From assembly GCA_947303395.1 (NCBI GenBank), contig CAMYYD010000002.1:184938-248937 (forward strand): 64,000 nucleotides of DNA. Reading direction: 5' to 3'. The DNA is from an uncultured Bacteroidales bacterium. GTDB lineage: Bacteria > Bacteroidota > Bacteroidia > Bacteroidales > F082. The notes under the pieces were generated by a model. It worked only from the letters and a program-made list of their open reading frames with translations, had not been told where the DNA came from and ran no database searches. A program made the translations under genes and the position numbers. Below are positions 44,757-53,010 of this stretch, piece after piece (within the stretch, counting starts at the first letter, position 1; every line of letters begins with the position of its first letter).

Positions 44757-46323
44757 ATTCGTAAGTTTTTGCAATTTCTCCTTGACCTAATTTAATGATA
44801 TTTTCGCATGATTTACGGAAATCAGCGCAGCGTGTAGTGTCCTGAAGCATGAGGTATCCCATGATGATGAAACCTACAGCTTCTACTAAACGTCTGTGGT
44901 GGGTCTCTTTATTGCCCGAAAGGTCAAAAATTTCTTTATATTTTTCTGTCATAGCACGAAGCTTGTCGCGTAATGGCAACAATTCCTCTGCAAACTCGAA
45001 GTTATCCAAATCAGCGATATACTTGAGATAAGCGCCATTTCCTAAGAAACGTGCTGCTGCCACAACCTGAAGCTGTGATGTGCCTTCGTAGATGGTCAAA
45101 ATACGTGCGTCACGATAGAGGCGTTCGCATTTGTATTCCTTCATGAAGCCTGAACCACCGTGAATCTGGATGTCGTCATAAGCGATCTGGTTAGCCCATT
45201 CGCTGGCAAACATCTTCAACACTGGTGTCAACATATCAGCAATCTTCTTGTTTGTCTCAACGTAACGTGCTGTCTCATAAAGCAATGAGCGAGCTGCGTC
45301 AGTCTTGGCACGCATCAAATCGAGAATGTCCTGAACAGCGACAAACTCTCTGATTTTCTTGCCAAACTGCTCACGCTGGTCAGCGTATTCCTCAGCATCA
45401 CGAACTGCTGCCTCAGCGAGTCCGACTGACTGAGCGCCAACGCCTAAACGTGCACCGTTCATCAACGACATGACGTATTTGATAAGTCCCATCTTGCGGT
45501 CGCCAACGAGTTTAGCAGGTGCGTTATTAAACACCAACTCTGCTGTCGGTGAACCGTGGATACCCATTTTGTTCTCAATTCTTCTCACTGTCACAGCTTT
45601 TTCTTTTCTGTCATAGACGAAAAGTGAAAGACCACGACCGTCGGTGCTGCCTTCTTCTGAACGTGCGAGCACTAACTTGATGTCAGCGTCACCATTGGTA
45701 ATGAAACGCTTCACACCATTGAGTCTCCAGCAGTTAGCCTTCTCGTCGAAAGTGGCTTTCAGCTGCACCGACTGAAGGTCAGAACCTGCGTCAGGCTCGG
45801 TGAGGTCCATTGAGCATGTATCGCCTTTGTAGATACGTGGCAAATACTCGTCTTTGATAGCGTCGTCAGCGAATTTGAGGATTGTCTCAGCGCAGTCCTG
45901 CAAGCCCCAGATGTTAGCGAAGCCAGCGTCAGCGCGAGAAACCATCTCAGCTGCCATCACGTAAGGTACATAAGAGAAGTTAAGTCCGTTGTATTTGCGT
46001 GGCAATGCCATTCCGTAAAGACCAGCGTCGCGCATAGCCTCATGGTTCTGCTGTGTGCCTTTTGCGTAAACTATAGCGTTGTCAACGATTTTCGGACCTT
46101 CAATATCAACTGCCTCTGCATTCGGGTCAAGAACGTCACCGCAAAGCTCACCGACGATGTCCAACACCTTGTCGTAGTTGTCGATAGCGTCTTCCACATT
46201 CTTAGGAGCAAGTTCGTCGTTCTCAGCATCCACGAAACCGTTTTCCTTCATGCGAACGATCTCCTCCATCTTAGGATGGTTCAGATAGAAAGCGAGGCTT
46301 TTATTATCTTGATAAAAGTTCAT
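44743..46323 (-). CDS. Acyl-CoA dehydrogenase family protein (526 aa, extended)
   Basis: A flavoenzyme that interconverts acyl and 2-enoyl thioesters using ETF. The ACAD core has DLTEPDAGSDLQSVQLKA, FITNGDADIKLVLAR, MGIHGSPTAELVFNNA, QREQFGKKIREFVAVQDILDLMRAKTDAARSL and the catalytic Glu in LTIYEGTSQLQVVAAAR. It has an N-terminal extension of about 60 residues and a C-terminal helical domain, making it about 140 residues longer than short-chain enzymes. It lies inside a fatty-acid synthesis operon, directly after etfA (1-bp overlap) and before fabG. In that setting it may reduce enoyl-ACP rather than oxidise acyl-CoA (inference). Confidence 0.88.
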   Translation of the reverse strand: MNFYQDNKSLAFYLNHPKMEEIVRMKENGFVDAENDELAPKNVEDAIDNYDKVLDIVGELCGDVLDPNAEAVDIEGPKIVDNAIVYAKGTQQNHEAMRDAGLYGMALPRKYNGLNFSYVPYVMAAEMVSRADAGFANIWGLQDCAETILKFADDAIKDEYLPRIYKGDTCSMDLTEPDAGSDLQSVQLKATFDEKANCWRLNGVKRFITNGDADIKLVLARSEEGSTDGRGLSLFVYDRKEKAVTVRRIENKMGIHGSPTAELVFNNAPAKLVGDRKMGLIKYVMSLMNGARLGVGAQSVGLAEAAVRDAEEYADQREQFGKKIREFVAVQDILDLMRAKTDAARSLLYETARYVETNKKIADMLTPVLKMFASEWANQIAYDDIQIHGGSGFMKEYKCERLYRDARILTIYEGTSQLQVVAAARFLGNGAYLKYIADLDNFEFAEELLPLRDKLRAMTEKYKEIFDLSGNKETHHRRLVEAVGFIIMGYLMLQDTTRCADFRKSCENIIKLGQGEIAKTYEYVKE

Positions 46324-47318
46324 TATTTCTTACTATTTGATTTACAATATTTTATCATCTTCGACACAACATCTGCGGCATCACCTGTGATGACGTAGTC
46401 TGCAATAGAGTTGATCGGGGCGTGAGGGTCGGTGTTGATTGAGATAATCAACGCTGACTGTTCCATACCTGAGCGATGCTGGACAGCGCCAGAGATACCG
46501 CAAGCGATGTAAACTTTCGGACGTACTGTGACGCCTGTCTGACCAACCTGACGTTCCGGCTCAGCGAAACCTGCGTCGACAGCGGCACGTGTAGCACCGA
46601 CTTCACCTCCAAGGAGGTCAGCAAGTTCGTGCAAAAGTTTGAAATTCTCCTTTGAGCCCATGCCATAACCGCCAGAAACAATGATAGGAGCGCCTTTGAT
46701 GTCGATTTTCTTCTCTTCAAGCTTACGCTCGATTATTTTCACGACGAAATCAGCGTCATTCAAGAACTCAGATGCGTTGAGTTTTACGACTGATGTATTA
46801 GCCTGTTTCTCAAACACTTCCTGTTTCATGACGCCTTCACGCACTGTAGCCATCTGCGGGCGCACATCCGGGCAGATGATGGTTGCGATAATGTTACCGC
46901 CGAAAGCCGGACGAATCTGCATGAGATTGCCGTTCTCGTCGATATCGAGAGCTGTACAGTCTGCTGTGAGACCGCAGCGGAGGTATGACGCCACCCTCGG
47001 ACCGAGGTCACGACCGACTGGAGTAGCTCCGAAGAGCACTGAATACGGCTTCTCGCGTTCGATGAGCTTAGTCATTACACTGAAATGTGGCAACGTCTGA
47101 TAGAATCCCAGACGCTTGTCCTCGAGGCAGAAAACGGTGTTCACGCCATGCGTAAACAGCTCGTTCTCAAGACCTTTTAGGTTGTTGCCAATAACAGCGG
47201 CCTCAACGTTGACGTTGAGTCGGTCGGCCAGATGACGGGCTTTAGAACAGAGCTCCAAGCTCACATCGGCGATCTTGCCGTCGTCTTTAACTTCGCAATA
47301 AACAATAATGTTATTCAT
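46323..47318 (-). CDS. etfA: Electron transfer flavoprotein subunit alpha
   Basis: A 331-aa FAD-binding subunit of ETF. The C-terminal FAD domain is typical: VSGGYGMGSKENFKLLHELADLLGGEVGATRAAVDAGFAEPERQVGQTGVTV, then YIACGISGAVQHRSGMEQS and INTDPHAPINSIADYVITGD. The family usually has SGGRG where this protein has SGGYG, removing an arginine near the flavin. It overlaps acp by 1 bp on one side and the acyl-CoA dehydrogenase by 1 bp on the other. Confidence 0.94.
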   Translation of the reverse strand: MNNIIVYCEVKDDGKIADVSLELCSKARHLADRLNVNVEAAVIGNNLKGLENELFTHGVNTVFCLEDKRLGFYQTLPHFSVMTKLIEREKPYSVLFGATPVGRDLGPRVASYLRCGLTADCTALDIDENGNLMQIRPAFGGNIIATIICPDVRPQMATVREGVMKQEVFEKQANTSVVKLNASEFLNDADFVVKIIERKLEEKKIDIKGAPIIVSGGYGMGSKENFKLLHELADLLGGEVGATRAAVDAGFAEPERQVGQTGVTVRPKVYIACGISGAVQHRSGMEQSALIISINTDPHAPINSIADYVITGDAADVVSKMIKYCKSNSKK

Positions 47319-47554
47319 TATTTTGCCTTGATTTCTTCAACAACTTTGATTGCATCACCCACTGTGACGATCTTCTCTGTCATGTTATCCGGGATAGTGA
47401 TTTCGAACTCACGCTCGATGTCCATGATAAGCTCAACGATATCCAATGAATCAGCGCCTAATGTTGTGACGAAACCTGCGTCTTCTGTTACCTGTGCTGG
47501 GTCGCAATTAAGTTTGTTAACGATAATTTCAGTGATTTTTGCTTTTGTATCCAT
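47318..47554 (-). CDS. acpP: Acyl carrier protein
   Basis: A 78-aa acidic carrier protein. The phosphopantetheine attachment site is Ser36 in GADSLDIVELIMDIE. It sits between etfB and etfA, an unusual place for an ACP, and overlaps etfA by 1 bp. This ties the ETF genes to ACP-bound rather than CoA-bound chemistry. Whether it is the only ACP of the cell cannot be seen here. Confidence 0.96.
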   Translation of the reverse strand: MDTKAKITEIIVNKLNCDPAQVTEDAGFVTTLGADSLDIVELIMDIEREFEITIPDNMTEKIVTVGDAIKVVEEIKAK

Positions 47555-47607
47555 GATTTTAAGATTTTTTTAAGTTGATAATTTGTTGTTAATTAGTTTG
47601 TTAAGTT

Positions 47608-48426
47608 TTAGAAAATATGAGCTGCGGTGAGGTCTTCAATCAATCCTTTGATTCCTTCATCGTCAGCGTTGATTGCTATGCTTTCTTTCTTTGCGAGAAC
47701 AACGTTCTCAATGTTTTTCACCTTTGTCGGCGAGCCTTTCAGACCCAGTCTTTCATAGTCAGGATTGAGGTCATCGGCTGTCAGCATTGGGATTTCAGTG
47801 TTTTTCTTCTTGATTACGAGATGAGCGTGGCGTGAGCGGCAGTCCTTTGCATTGCCGTGAACTGTTACGAGAGCCGGGAGTTTTGTCTCGACGACTTCGA
47901 TACCATGCTGGAGCACTCTCTTGAGACGAATTGTGTCAGTAGATGCTGCGATGATCTCATCAGCGTAAGTGATTTGTGGCACGTCGAGCTTCTCTGCTGT
48001 CTGTGGTCCCACCTGTGCGGTGTCGCCATCGATAGCCTGACGTCCTGTAAAGACGATGTCGTAATGTCCTAACTTCTTGATTGCCATCGACAAAGCGTAT
48101 GATGTAGCCAATGTGTCAGAGCCTGCGAAACGTTTGTCGCTGACTACAAAACCATCGTCTGCGCCACGGTACAAAGCCTCGCGGATAATCTCGTTGGCAC
48201 GTGGAGGTCCCATCGTGATGACAGTAACCTTGACATCGACGTTTTCTTTCTTAATAATATCACGGCACATCAAAGCCATCTCGAGAGCCTTCATGTCATC
48301 CGGGTTAAAGATGGCTGGAAGAGCTGCGCGGTTGATGGTGCCGTCGGCATTCATGGCGTCCTTACCAACATTCTTGGTATCAGGCACCTGTTTTGCCAAC
48401 ACAACTATTTGAAATTCTTTCTTCAT
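47608..48426 (-). CDS. etfB: Electron transfer flavoprotein subunit beta (bifurcating type)
   Basis: A 272-aa ETF subunit. VVLAKQVPDTKNV starts the protein, and the segment FTGRQAIDGDTAQVGPQTAEKLDVPQ contains the DGDTAQVGP sequence that, as I recall, marks the bifurcating/anaerobic ETF class, in place of DDDCNQTGQ in mitochondrial-type ETF. Such ETFs can couple NADH oxidation to simultaneous reduction of ferredoxin and an enoyl substrate. It lies between fabZ and acp in the operon. Confidence 0.93.
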   Translation of the reverse strand: MKKEFQIVVLAKQVPDTKNVGKDAMNADGTINRAALPAIFNPDDMKALEMALMCRDIIKKENVDVKVTVITMGPPRANEIIREALYRGADDGFVVSDKRFAGSDTLATSYALSMAIKKLGHYDIVFTGRQAIDGDTAQVGPQTAEKLDVPQITYADEIIAASTDTIRLKRVLQHGIEVVETKLPALVTVHGNAKDCRSRHAHLVIKKKNTEIPMLTADDLNPDYERLGLKGSPTKVKNIENVVLAKKESIAINADDEGIKGLIEDLTAAHIF

Positions 48427-48435
48427 TATATAAAA

Positions 48436-48861
48436 TTATTTTTCTGTTCTTGGAACGAGAGCGAACGACAAGCTTCCGCTGACGCACTGTTTTCCTCTAA
48501 CGCTCAGTTTAGCGTCGCAGAAATAAATGTTTGCGCGGTGTGCTGTCAAGACGGCATCGACTTCCACTGTATCACCAGGAAGCACCTGATTCTTGAAACG
48601 CACATTGTTAATGCCTGTGTAGAATGTCAGTTTGCCCGGAAGGTCGTCCTTCATAAGAAGAGCGCAGCTCTGGGCCATAATCTCGCAGAGGATGACACCC
48701 GGCACCACTGGGTTGCCCGGGAAGTGTCCCTGGAGGAAGAACTCATCACCATTGACGTGATATTTCGAATGAGCGACATGCTGGTCGTCAATCTCAATCT
48801 CGTCAACGAGCAACATAGGCTCGCGATGAGGTAAGTAGTTTTTTAATTCTTCTCTTGTCAT
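48436..48861 (-). CDS. fabZ: 3-hydroxyacyl-ACP dehydratase, FabZ-type hot-dog protein
   Basis: A 141-aa dehydratase that forms 2-enoyl-ACP. The catalytic His and Glu lie in FFLQGHFPGNPVVPGVILCEIMAQSCALL, the family motif. LPHREPMLLVDEIEIDD begins the protein as in FabZ. It lies 9 bp before etfB. The enoyl product would be the substrate of the proposed Etf-linked reductase in the same operon. Confidence 0.92.
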   Translation of the reverse strand: MTREELKNYLPHREPMLLVDEIEIDDQHVAHSKYHVNGDEFFLQGHFPGNPVVPGVILCEIMAQSCALLMKDDLPGKLTFYTGINNVRFKNQVLPGDTVEVDAVLTAHRANIYFCDAKLSVRGKQCVSGSLSFALVPRTEK

Positions 48862-48882
48862 AGCTATATGATTTTCAATAAT

Positions 48883-50121
48883 TTACTTGATTGGTCTGAG
48901 AGCTACAGCGCCATTATGTCCACCGAAACCAAGTGACTCTGACACTGCAATTGTCAAATCAGCCTTGACAGCTTTGTTTGGAGTGTAGTTGAGGTCGCAG
49001 ACTGGGTCTGGCTCGTTGAGGTTGATTGTTGGAGGTACCATACCGTCGCGAAGTGCCAGCACTGATGCGATGATTTCCACTGCGCCTGCTGCACCGAGAA
49101 GGTGTCCCATCATTGATTTTGTAGAGCTAATCATGGCTCTGCGAGCTTCTGTCTCGCCCAATGCTTTCTTCAAAGCTGCTGTCTCTGATGAGTCATTCAG
49201 CGATGTGCCTGTACCATGTGCGTTGACGTAAAGAACATCTTTACCAGCCTGATAACCAGCCTCATCCAATGCCATCTTGATAGCGTTAGCAGCGTATGTT
49301 CCTTCCGGATGTGGTGCTGTCACGTGATGTGCGTCGCAGGTGTTGCCGTATCCGCAAACCTCTGCATATATTGTAGCACCACGTTTCTTAGCGTGTTCAT
49401 ATTCTTCCATCAGCACTACGCCTGCGCCTTCTGCAATAACAAAACCTGCACGGCGACTGTCGAATGGCAATGAAGCTGCCATCGGGTCTTCTGATTTTGA
49501 CAAAGCCTTGGCATTGGCGAAACCAGCAATCGACAATCTATTAATAGGTGCTTCTGTACCTCCAGCGATGATGCCGTCAGCATATCCGTCTTTGATGGCA
49601 CGGTAAGCCTCACCGATAGCGTTAGTACTTGTAGCGCATGCTGTTACAACAGGGATGCAAACGCCATGAGCGTTAAATCTGATAGCGACGTTGCCTGATG
49701 CCATATTTGCAATCATGGTAGGGATCATCAAAGGAGACACCCAGCGTGGCCCTTCTGCCTCGAGTTTGTGCATCTCGCGCATCATAGTGTCAAATCCACC
49801 GATACCAGAGCCGATATAAACTCCGAGACGATTCTCGTCCCAACCTTCCTCGTTGCCTTGCATAGCCTGTACTGCAGCTGCCATGGCATAAACCGAGAAC
49901 AAGTCGTTGCGGCGCACAAATGGCGTCTCAAGATTATAATCTGCAGGGTTGAAGTCTTTTACCTCGCCTGCCACCTTCGATGGAAGGTCACTTGTGTCAA
50001 ATTTAGTGATTGGTGTGATGCCGCATACACCGGCCATAATGTTCTTATTGAATGTCTCAATATTGTTGCCCACTGGTGAGACAACTCCCATTCCTGTTAT
50101 TACAACTCTTCTTTTATTCAT
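48883..50121 (-). CDS. fabF: Beta-ketoacyl-ACP synthase II
   Basis: A 412-aa condensing enzyme for chain elongation. RRVVITGMGVVSPVGNN starts the protein; the catalytic Cys is in VVTACATSTNAIGEAYRAI; the His residues are in YVNAHGTGTSLNDSSE and MMGHLLGAAGAVE; the end is ESLGFGGHNGAVALRPIK. The ATG at 50121 (MNKRRVVITG) fits the family; a start at 50145 would overlap the fabH stop and add eight residues. It is the second gene of the operon. Confidence 0.95.
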   Translation of the reverse strand: MNKRRVVITGMGVVSPVGNNIETFNKNIMAGVCGITPITKFDTSDLPSKVAGEVKDFNPADYNLETPFVRRNDLFSVYAMAAAVQAMQGNEEGWDENRLGVYIGSGIGGFDTMMREMHKLEAEGPRWVSPLMIPTMIANMASGNVAIRFNAHGVCIPVVTACATSTNAIGEAYRAIKDGYADGIIAGGTEAPINRLSIAGFANAKALSKSEDPMAASLPFDSRRAGFVIAEGAGVVLMEEYEHAKKRGATIYAEVCGYGNTCDAHHVTAPHPEGTYAANAIKMALDEAGYQAGKDVLYVNAHGTGTSLNDSSETAALKKALGETEARRAMISSTKSMMGHLLGAAGAVEIIASVLALRDGMVPPTINLNEPDPVCDLNYTPNKAVKADLTIAVSESLGFGGHNGAVALRPIK

Positions 50122-50138
50122 TTCAATTAAATTCTTTA

Positions 50139-51086
50139 TTACCATTTCATAATCATTGCACCAGATACGAGACCTGCACCAAAAGCGCTGAATGCGAGGG
50201 TGTCGCCTTCTTTGAGTTTTCCAGCGCGTTTAACTTCGTCGAGAAGAATCGGGAGGCTCGCCGACGATGTGTTACCGTATTTCTCGATGTTTGTCGGGAA
50301 CTTCTCGGTCGGCTGTTTCAGCATCTGTTCAATGTATTTTATAATTCTCAAGTTTGCCTGATGTATAAAATAGGTGTCGATGTCATCAGCGCTGACTTTT
50401 GCTTCTTCGAGCACAACCTTCAAGTCGTTGACGCATGTCGATGTGGCGAATTTGAACACATCTTGTCCGTGCATCACGAGTGGGAGGTTTGTCTTGCCTT
50501 TCATGTCATATGGGCACCACTGTAAATCGTGCATCTCATAGAGACGATCCCAACCTTCAGAGGCGTTGAGACGAGTGGCGATGATATTGTCACCTGGTGT
50601 AAGCACCACTGCTCCTGCTCCTGCTCCGAACAACACTGCGCAAGTGCGGTCATGCCAGTCGAGCATGTGAGCCGGTGCCTCAGCGCAAACCACGAGGACA
50701 TTTCTCACCTTACCTATCTTATAATATGCTTCGGCTATGTCGCAGGCATAGATAAATCCCACGCAAGCTCCGTTGAGGTCAACACATGGACAGTGTGCTC
50801 CGATCTTATCTTTCACGATGCAGCTCAAAGCAGGTGTCACATACTCATTCACTACGTTAGCGCAAATGATGAAATCAAGATCTTTCACATCCATCTTTGC
50901 ATCTTCGAGAGCTTTCAAAGATGCGTCAACAGCGAGATCTAACACATATTCAGATGAAAGCACGCGGCGTTCCTTGATACCGGTACGGGCGGTGATCCAT
51001 TCATCTGATGTGTCCAAAATCTCACTCAGCATCTGGTTTGTAACCACTTTTGATGGAAGAGAACTTCCTGTTCCTGAAATTTTCAT
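50139..51086 (-). CDS. fabH: Beta-ketoacyl-ACP synthase III
   Basis: A 315-aa initiating condensing enzyme. The catalytic triad is Cys108 (DLNGACVGFIYAC), His242 (IHQANLRIIKY) and Asn272 (GNTSSASLPI). SDEWITARTGIKERR is the usual N-terminal substrate-entry segment. It is the first gene of the eight-gene operon, with fabF following after 17 bp. Its primer (acetyl-CoA, branched or other) cannot be predicted. Confidence 0.93.
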   Translation of the reverse strand: MKISGTGSSLPSKVVTNQMLSEILDTSDEWITARTGIKERRVLSSEYVLDLAVDASLKALEDAKMDVKDLDFIICANVVNEYVTPALSCIVKDKIGAHCPCVDLNGACVGFIYACDIAEAYYKIGKVRNVLVVCAEAPAHMLDWHDRTCAVLFGAGAGAVVLTPGDNIIATRLNASEGWDRLYEMHDLQWCPYDMKGKTNLPLVMHGQDVFKFATSTCVNDLKVVLEEAKVSADDIDTYFIHQANLRIIKYIEQMLKQPTEKFPTNIEKYGNTSSASLPILLDEVKRAGKLKEGDTLAFSAFGAGLVSGAMIMKW

Positions 51087-51129
51087 TTATTAAATATTTA
51101 AGTGTTAATATATTCGTTTTCAAACGTCG

Positions 51130-51137
51130 CAAAAATA
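51130..51137 (-). promoter_or_regulatory. Promoter -7 box of the fab-etf operon
   Basis: TATTTTTG on the minus strand, 43 bp before the fabH ATG. The -33 position (about 51157-51160) reads TTCA, a poor match, as expected for a promoter that depends on an activator. The repeat array begins directly upstream. Confidence 0.6.
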
Positions 51138-51160
51138 CCCCCATTAAACCACTTGGTGAA

Positions 51161-51300
51161 TTTTTGTGACCAATTCCACACTATATGTGACGAATTCCGC
51201 TGTTTTGTGATGAATTCAGTCATTTTGTGACGAATTTTTTCAAAATTGTGACGAAACAAAATCTTTTGTGACGAAAAATAAAAATTTTGTGACGAAATTT
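51161..51300 (+). promoter_or_regulatory. Seven phased direct repeats, probable regulator-binding array
   Basis: Seven copies of TTTTGTGACGAA-like sequence. Their GTGA cores start at 51166, 51187, 51207, 51227, 51248, 51268 and 51289, so the spacing is 21, 20, 20, 21, 20 and 21 bp, close to two helical turns. The last copy runs into the -33 box of the LytTR gene; the first lies next to the -33 region of fabH. LytTR regulators are known to bind direct repeats spaced by about two helical turns, so binding by the neighbouring regulator is a natural hypothesis. Confidence 0.8.
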
Positions 51301-51328
51301 GGTCGTATTAAAAATATTTGTATCTTTG
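51298..51328 (+). promoter_or_regulatory. Promoter of the LytTR gene
   Basis: TTTG (51298-51301), 19-bp gap, TATCTTTG (51321-51328): a perfect match to the consensus, with a 19-bp leader. Confidence 0.85.
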
Positions 51329-51347
51329 CACCATAAAAATTACGCCT

Positions 51348-52250
51348 ATGCAAAGCAAAAAGCTGCCACATTATCTTATTGAGAAGAACAATCTCATCGT
51401 TCAAGTGACGATATCAGTGCTCTTTGCAATAGCATTTTTGGCTGTATATGTACCTTTATCAGACACTACAACAGCCTGGTTTTCACTTGAAGAACAAGAT
51501 AAGTTCATCTATACGGCTTTCTTCATCATATTCTCTACCATCTTCTTGATTTTCAGCAGAATATTGATGTTTTACATGTCAAAAAGACTCATCAGGTTTA
51601 CATTACCTAAATATATATTATGGACTTTAGGTGAGATAGTGCTCATTGGACTGTTCCATGCATATATCTCATTGGGAATCATGCATGTAGAAGAGCACAC
51701 AGAAGGTCTTATTGTTGGAAAAAGTATCTTGGTGACATTCATCGCACTAGGTTTCCCATTCATTGTCACCGACCTCAGCTTCGCACTTCTTGACGCTCAA
51801 CGAGTCTTGAAAATCGCAAGACGAGTGATACAATCTAATGATAACGATGCACAAAACTTACCAAAAAGCAGCCCAGCAGAGAAACTGGTGACAGAGAATC
51901 CTGACATCATCAACTTCAACGATTACACCGGAGCATTGAAATTCACAGTAAAACTTGAGAATATATACTACATCAAGGCGGAAGGCAATTACGTGAACGT
52001 TTATTATAATAATAAAGGTAATATCAGTTCGTTTGTGCTCCGCAACAAGATTCAAGTCATCGAAGACACATTTGCAGGCACACCTCTCATGCGTTGTCAT
52101 CGCACATATATTGTTAATTCAAACAATATCAAGCTGTTAAGTAAATTAGCCGACGGTTATTACATCGACTTCAACCAATCAGGATTGGAATCAATACCTG
52201 TTTCCAACACCTATCAGGAAAAAATTGTAAAAAGATTCACAGAAAACTAA
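51348..52250 (+). CDS. Membrane-anchored LytTR-family transcription regulator
   Basis: A 300-aa protein with four predicted transmembrane helices in the first 140 residues (for example VTISVLFAIAFLAVYVPL, FFIIFSTIFLIFSRILMFY, YILWTLGEIVLIGLFHAYISLGI) and a C-terminal LytTR DNA-binding domain (about 195-295: YYIKAEGNYVNVYYNNKGNISSFVLRNKIQVIEDTF, MRCHRTYIVNSNNIKLL). There is no receiver domain, so it probably senses a membrane signal directly. The ATG at 51348 is chosen over a TTG lying in the -7 box. The repeat array at its promoter suggests self-regulation and control of the divergent fab-etf operon (inference). Confidence 0.87.
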   Translation: MQSKKLPHYLIEKNNLIVQVTISVLFAIAFLAVYVPLSDTTTAWFSLEEQDKFIYTAFFIIFSTIFLIFSRILMFYMSKRLIRFTLPKYILWTLGEIVLIGLFHAYISLGIMHVEEHTEGLIVGKSILVTFIALGFPFIVTDLSFALLDAQRVLKIARRVIQSNDNDAQNLPKSSPAEKLVTENPDIINFNDYTGALKFTVKLENIYYIKAEGNYVNVYYNNKGNISSFVLRNKIQVIEDTFAGTPLMRCHRTYIVNSNNIKLLSKLADGYYIDFNQSGLESIPVSNTYQEKIVKRFTEN

Positions 52251-52274
52251 TTTTTTTCAATTTTTTTGTACTAA

Positions 52275-52312
52275 ATTTGTCAATTAATTGTTTATTTTTG
52301 TAATTGACAAAT
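52275..52312 (+). promoter_or_regulatory. 12-bp inverted repeat flanking the exbB -7 box
   Basis: ATTTGTCAATTA (52275-52286) and TAATTGACAAAT (52301-52312) are perfect reverse complements and enclose 14 bp containing TATTTTTG (52293-52300). The layout fits a repressor operator over the promoter of the exbB-exbD-tonB genes. Confidence 0.65.
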
Positions 52313-52320
52313 ATTAGTGT

Positions 52321-53007
52321 ATGAATTTAACAAGTTTTTTATTGCAAGTACCTGTAAGTGAAGCACTTACTGAACCATCAGAAATTAGAATGTCATTATG
52401 GGACATGGCCGTTCAAGGCGGCTGGATTATGTTGGTTTTAGCTATTTTCTCAGTGATAGCTTTTTACATCTTCATCGAAAGATTCATCACCATCAACAAA
52501 GCGGCGAAAAAAGACGACATGTTCATGGAGACTATCCGCAGCTACATGAAAGACGGTAAGTTAAACGATGCTAAGGTGTTATGCCAGAAAGCCTCTACCC
52601 CACTTTCACGAATGATTGAAAAAGGTATCTCACGTATCGGCAAGCCGTTGAACGACATTCAGACAGCTGTCGAAAATGTTGGTAATCTTGAAGTTAGCAG
52701 TCTTGAAAAAGGTGTGGCACTGCTCGCCATGATTTCAGGAGCAGGTCCAATGTTGGGATTCCTCGGCACAGTTATCGGTATGATCCGCGCATTCTACGAC
52801 ATGTCGATGGCTGGTAACAATATCGACATCGAGCTTCTCTCGACAGGTATTTATCAGGCCATGGTGACAACGGTGGGCGGTCTTATCGTAGGTATCATAG
52901 CCTTCATTTTCTACAACATCCTTGTTTCACAGATTGACAAGGTTGTGAACCTCCTAGAGTCGAAGAGTATTGAGTTTATGGATGTTTTGAACGAACCAGC
53001 ACAATAA
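52321..53007 (+). CDS. exbB: MotA/TolQ/ExbB proton-channel protein
   Basis: A 228-aa inner-membrane protein that uses the proton gradient to energise TonB or TolA. Three transmembrane helices are visible: GGWIMLVLAIFSVIAFYIFIE, LAMISGAGPMLGFLGTVIGMI and MVTTVGGLIVGIIAFIFYNIL, with the conserved GTVIGMIRAF segment. It starts 8 bp after an inverted repeat and heads an operon with exbD, a tonB-like gene and folC. Whether it serves TonB or Tol transport cannot be decided, but the TonB-like partner favours TonB. Confidence 0.92.
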   Translation: MNLTSFLLQVPVSEALTEPSEIRMSLWDMAVQGGWIMLVLAIFSVIAFYIFIERFITINKAAKKDDMFMETIRSYMKDGKLNDAKVLCQKASTPLSRMIEKGISRIGKPLNDIQTAVENVGNLEVSSLEKGVALLAMISGAGPMLGFLGTVIGMIRAFYDMSMAGNNIDIELLSTGIYQAMVTTVGGLIVGIIAFIFYNILVSQIDKVVNLLESKSIEFMDVLNEPAQ

Positions 53008-53010
53008 ATC

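Noticed and set aside
51161..51300. CRISPR array
   Set aside because: Units are about 12 bp with 8-9 bp between them, and no cas genes are present; the 20-21 bp phasing and position at promoters fit protein-binding sites.
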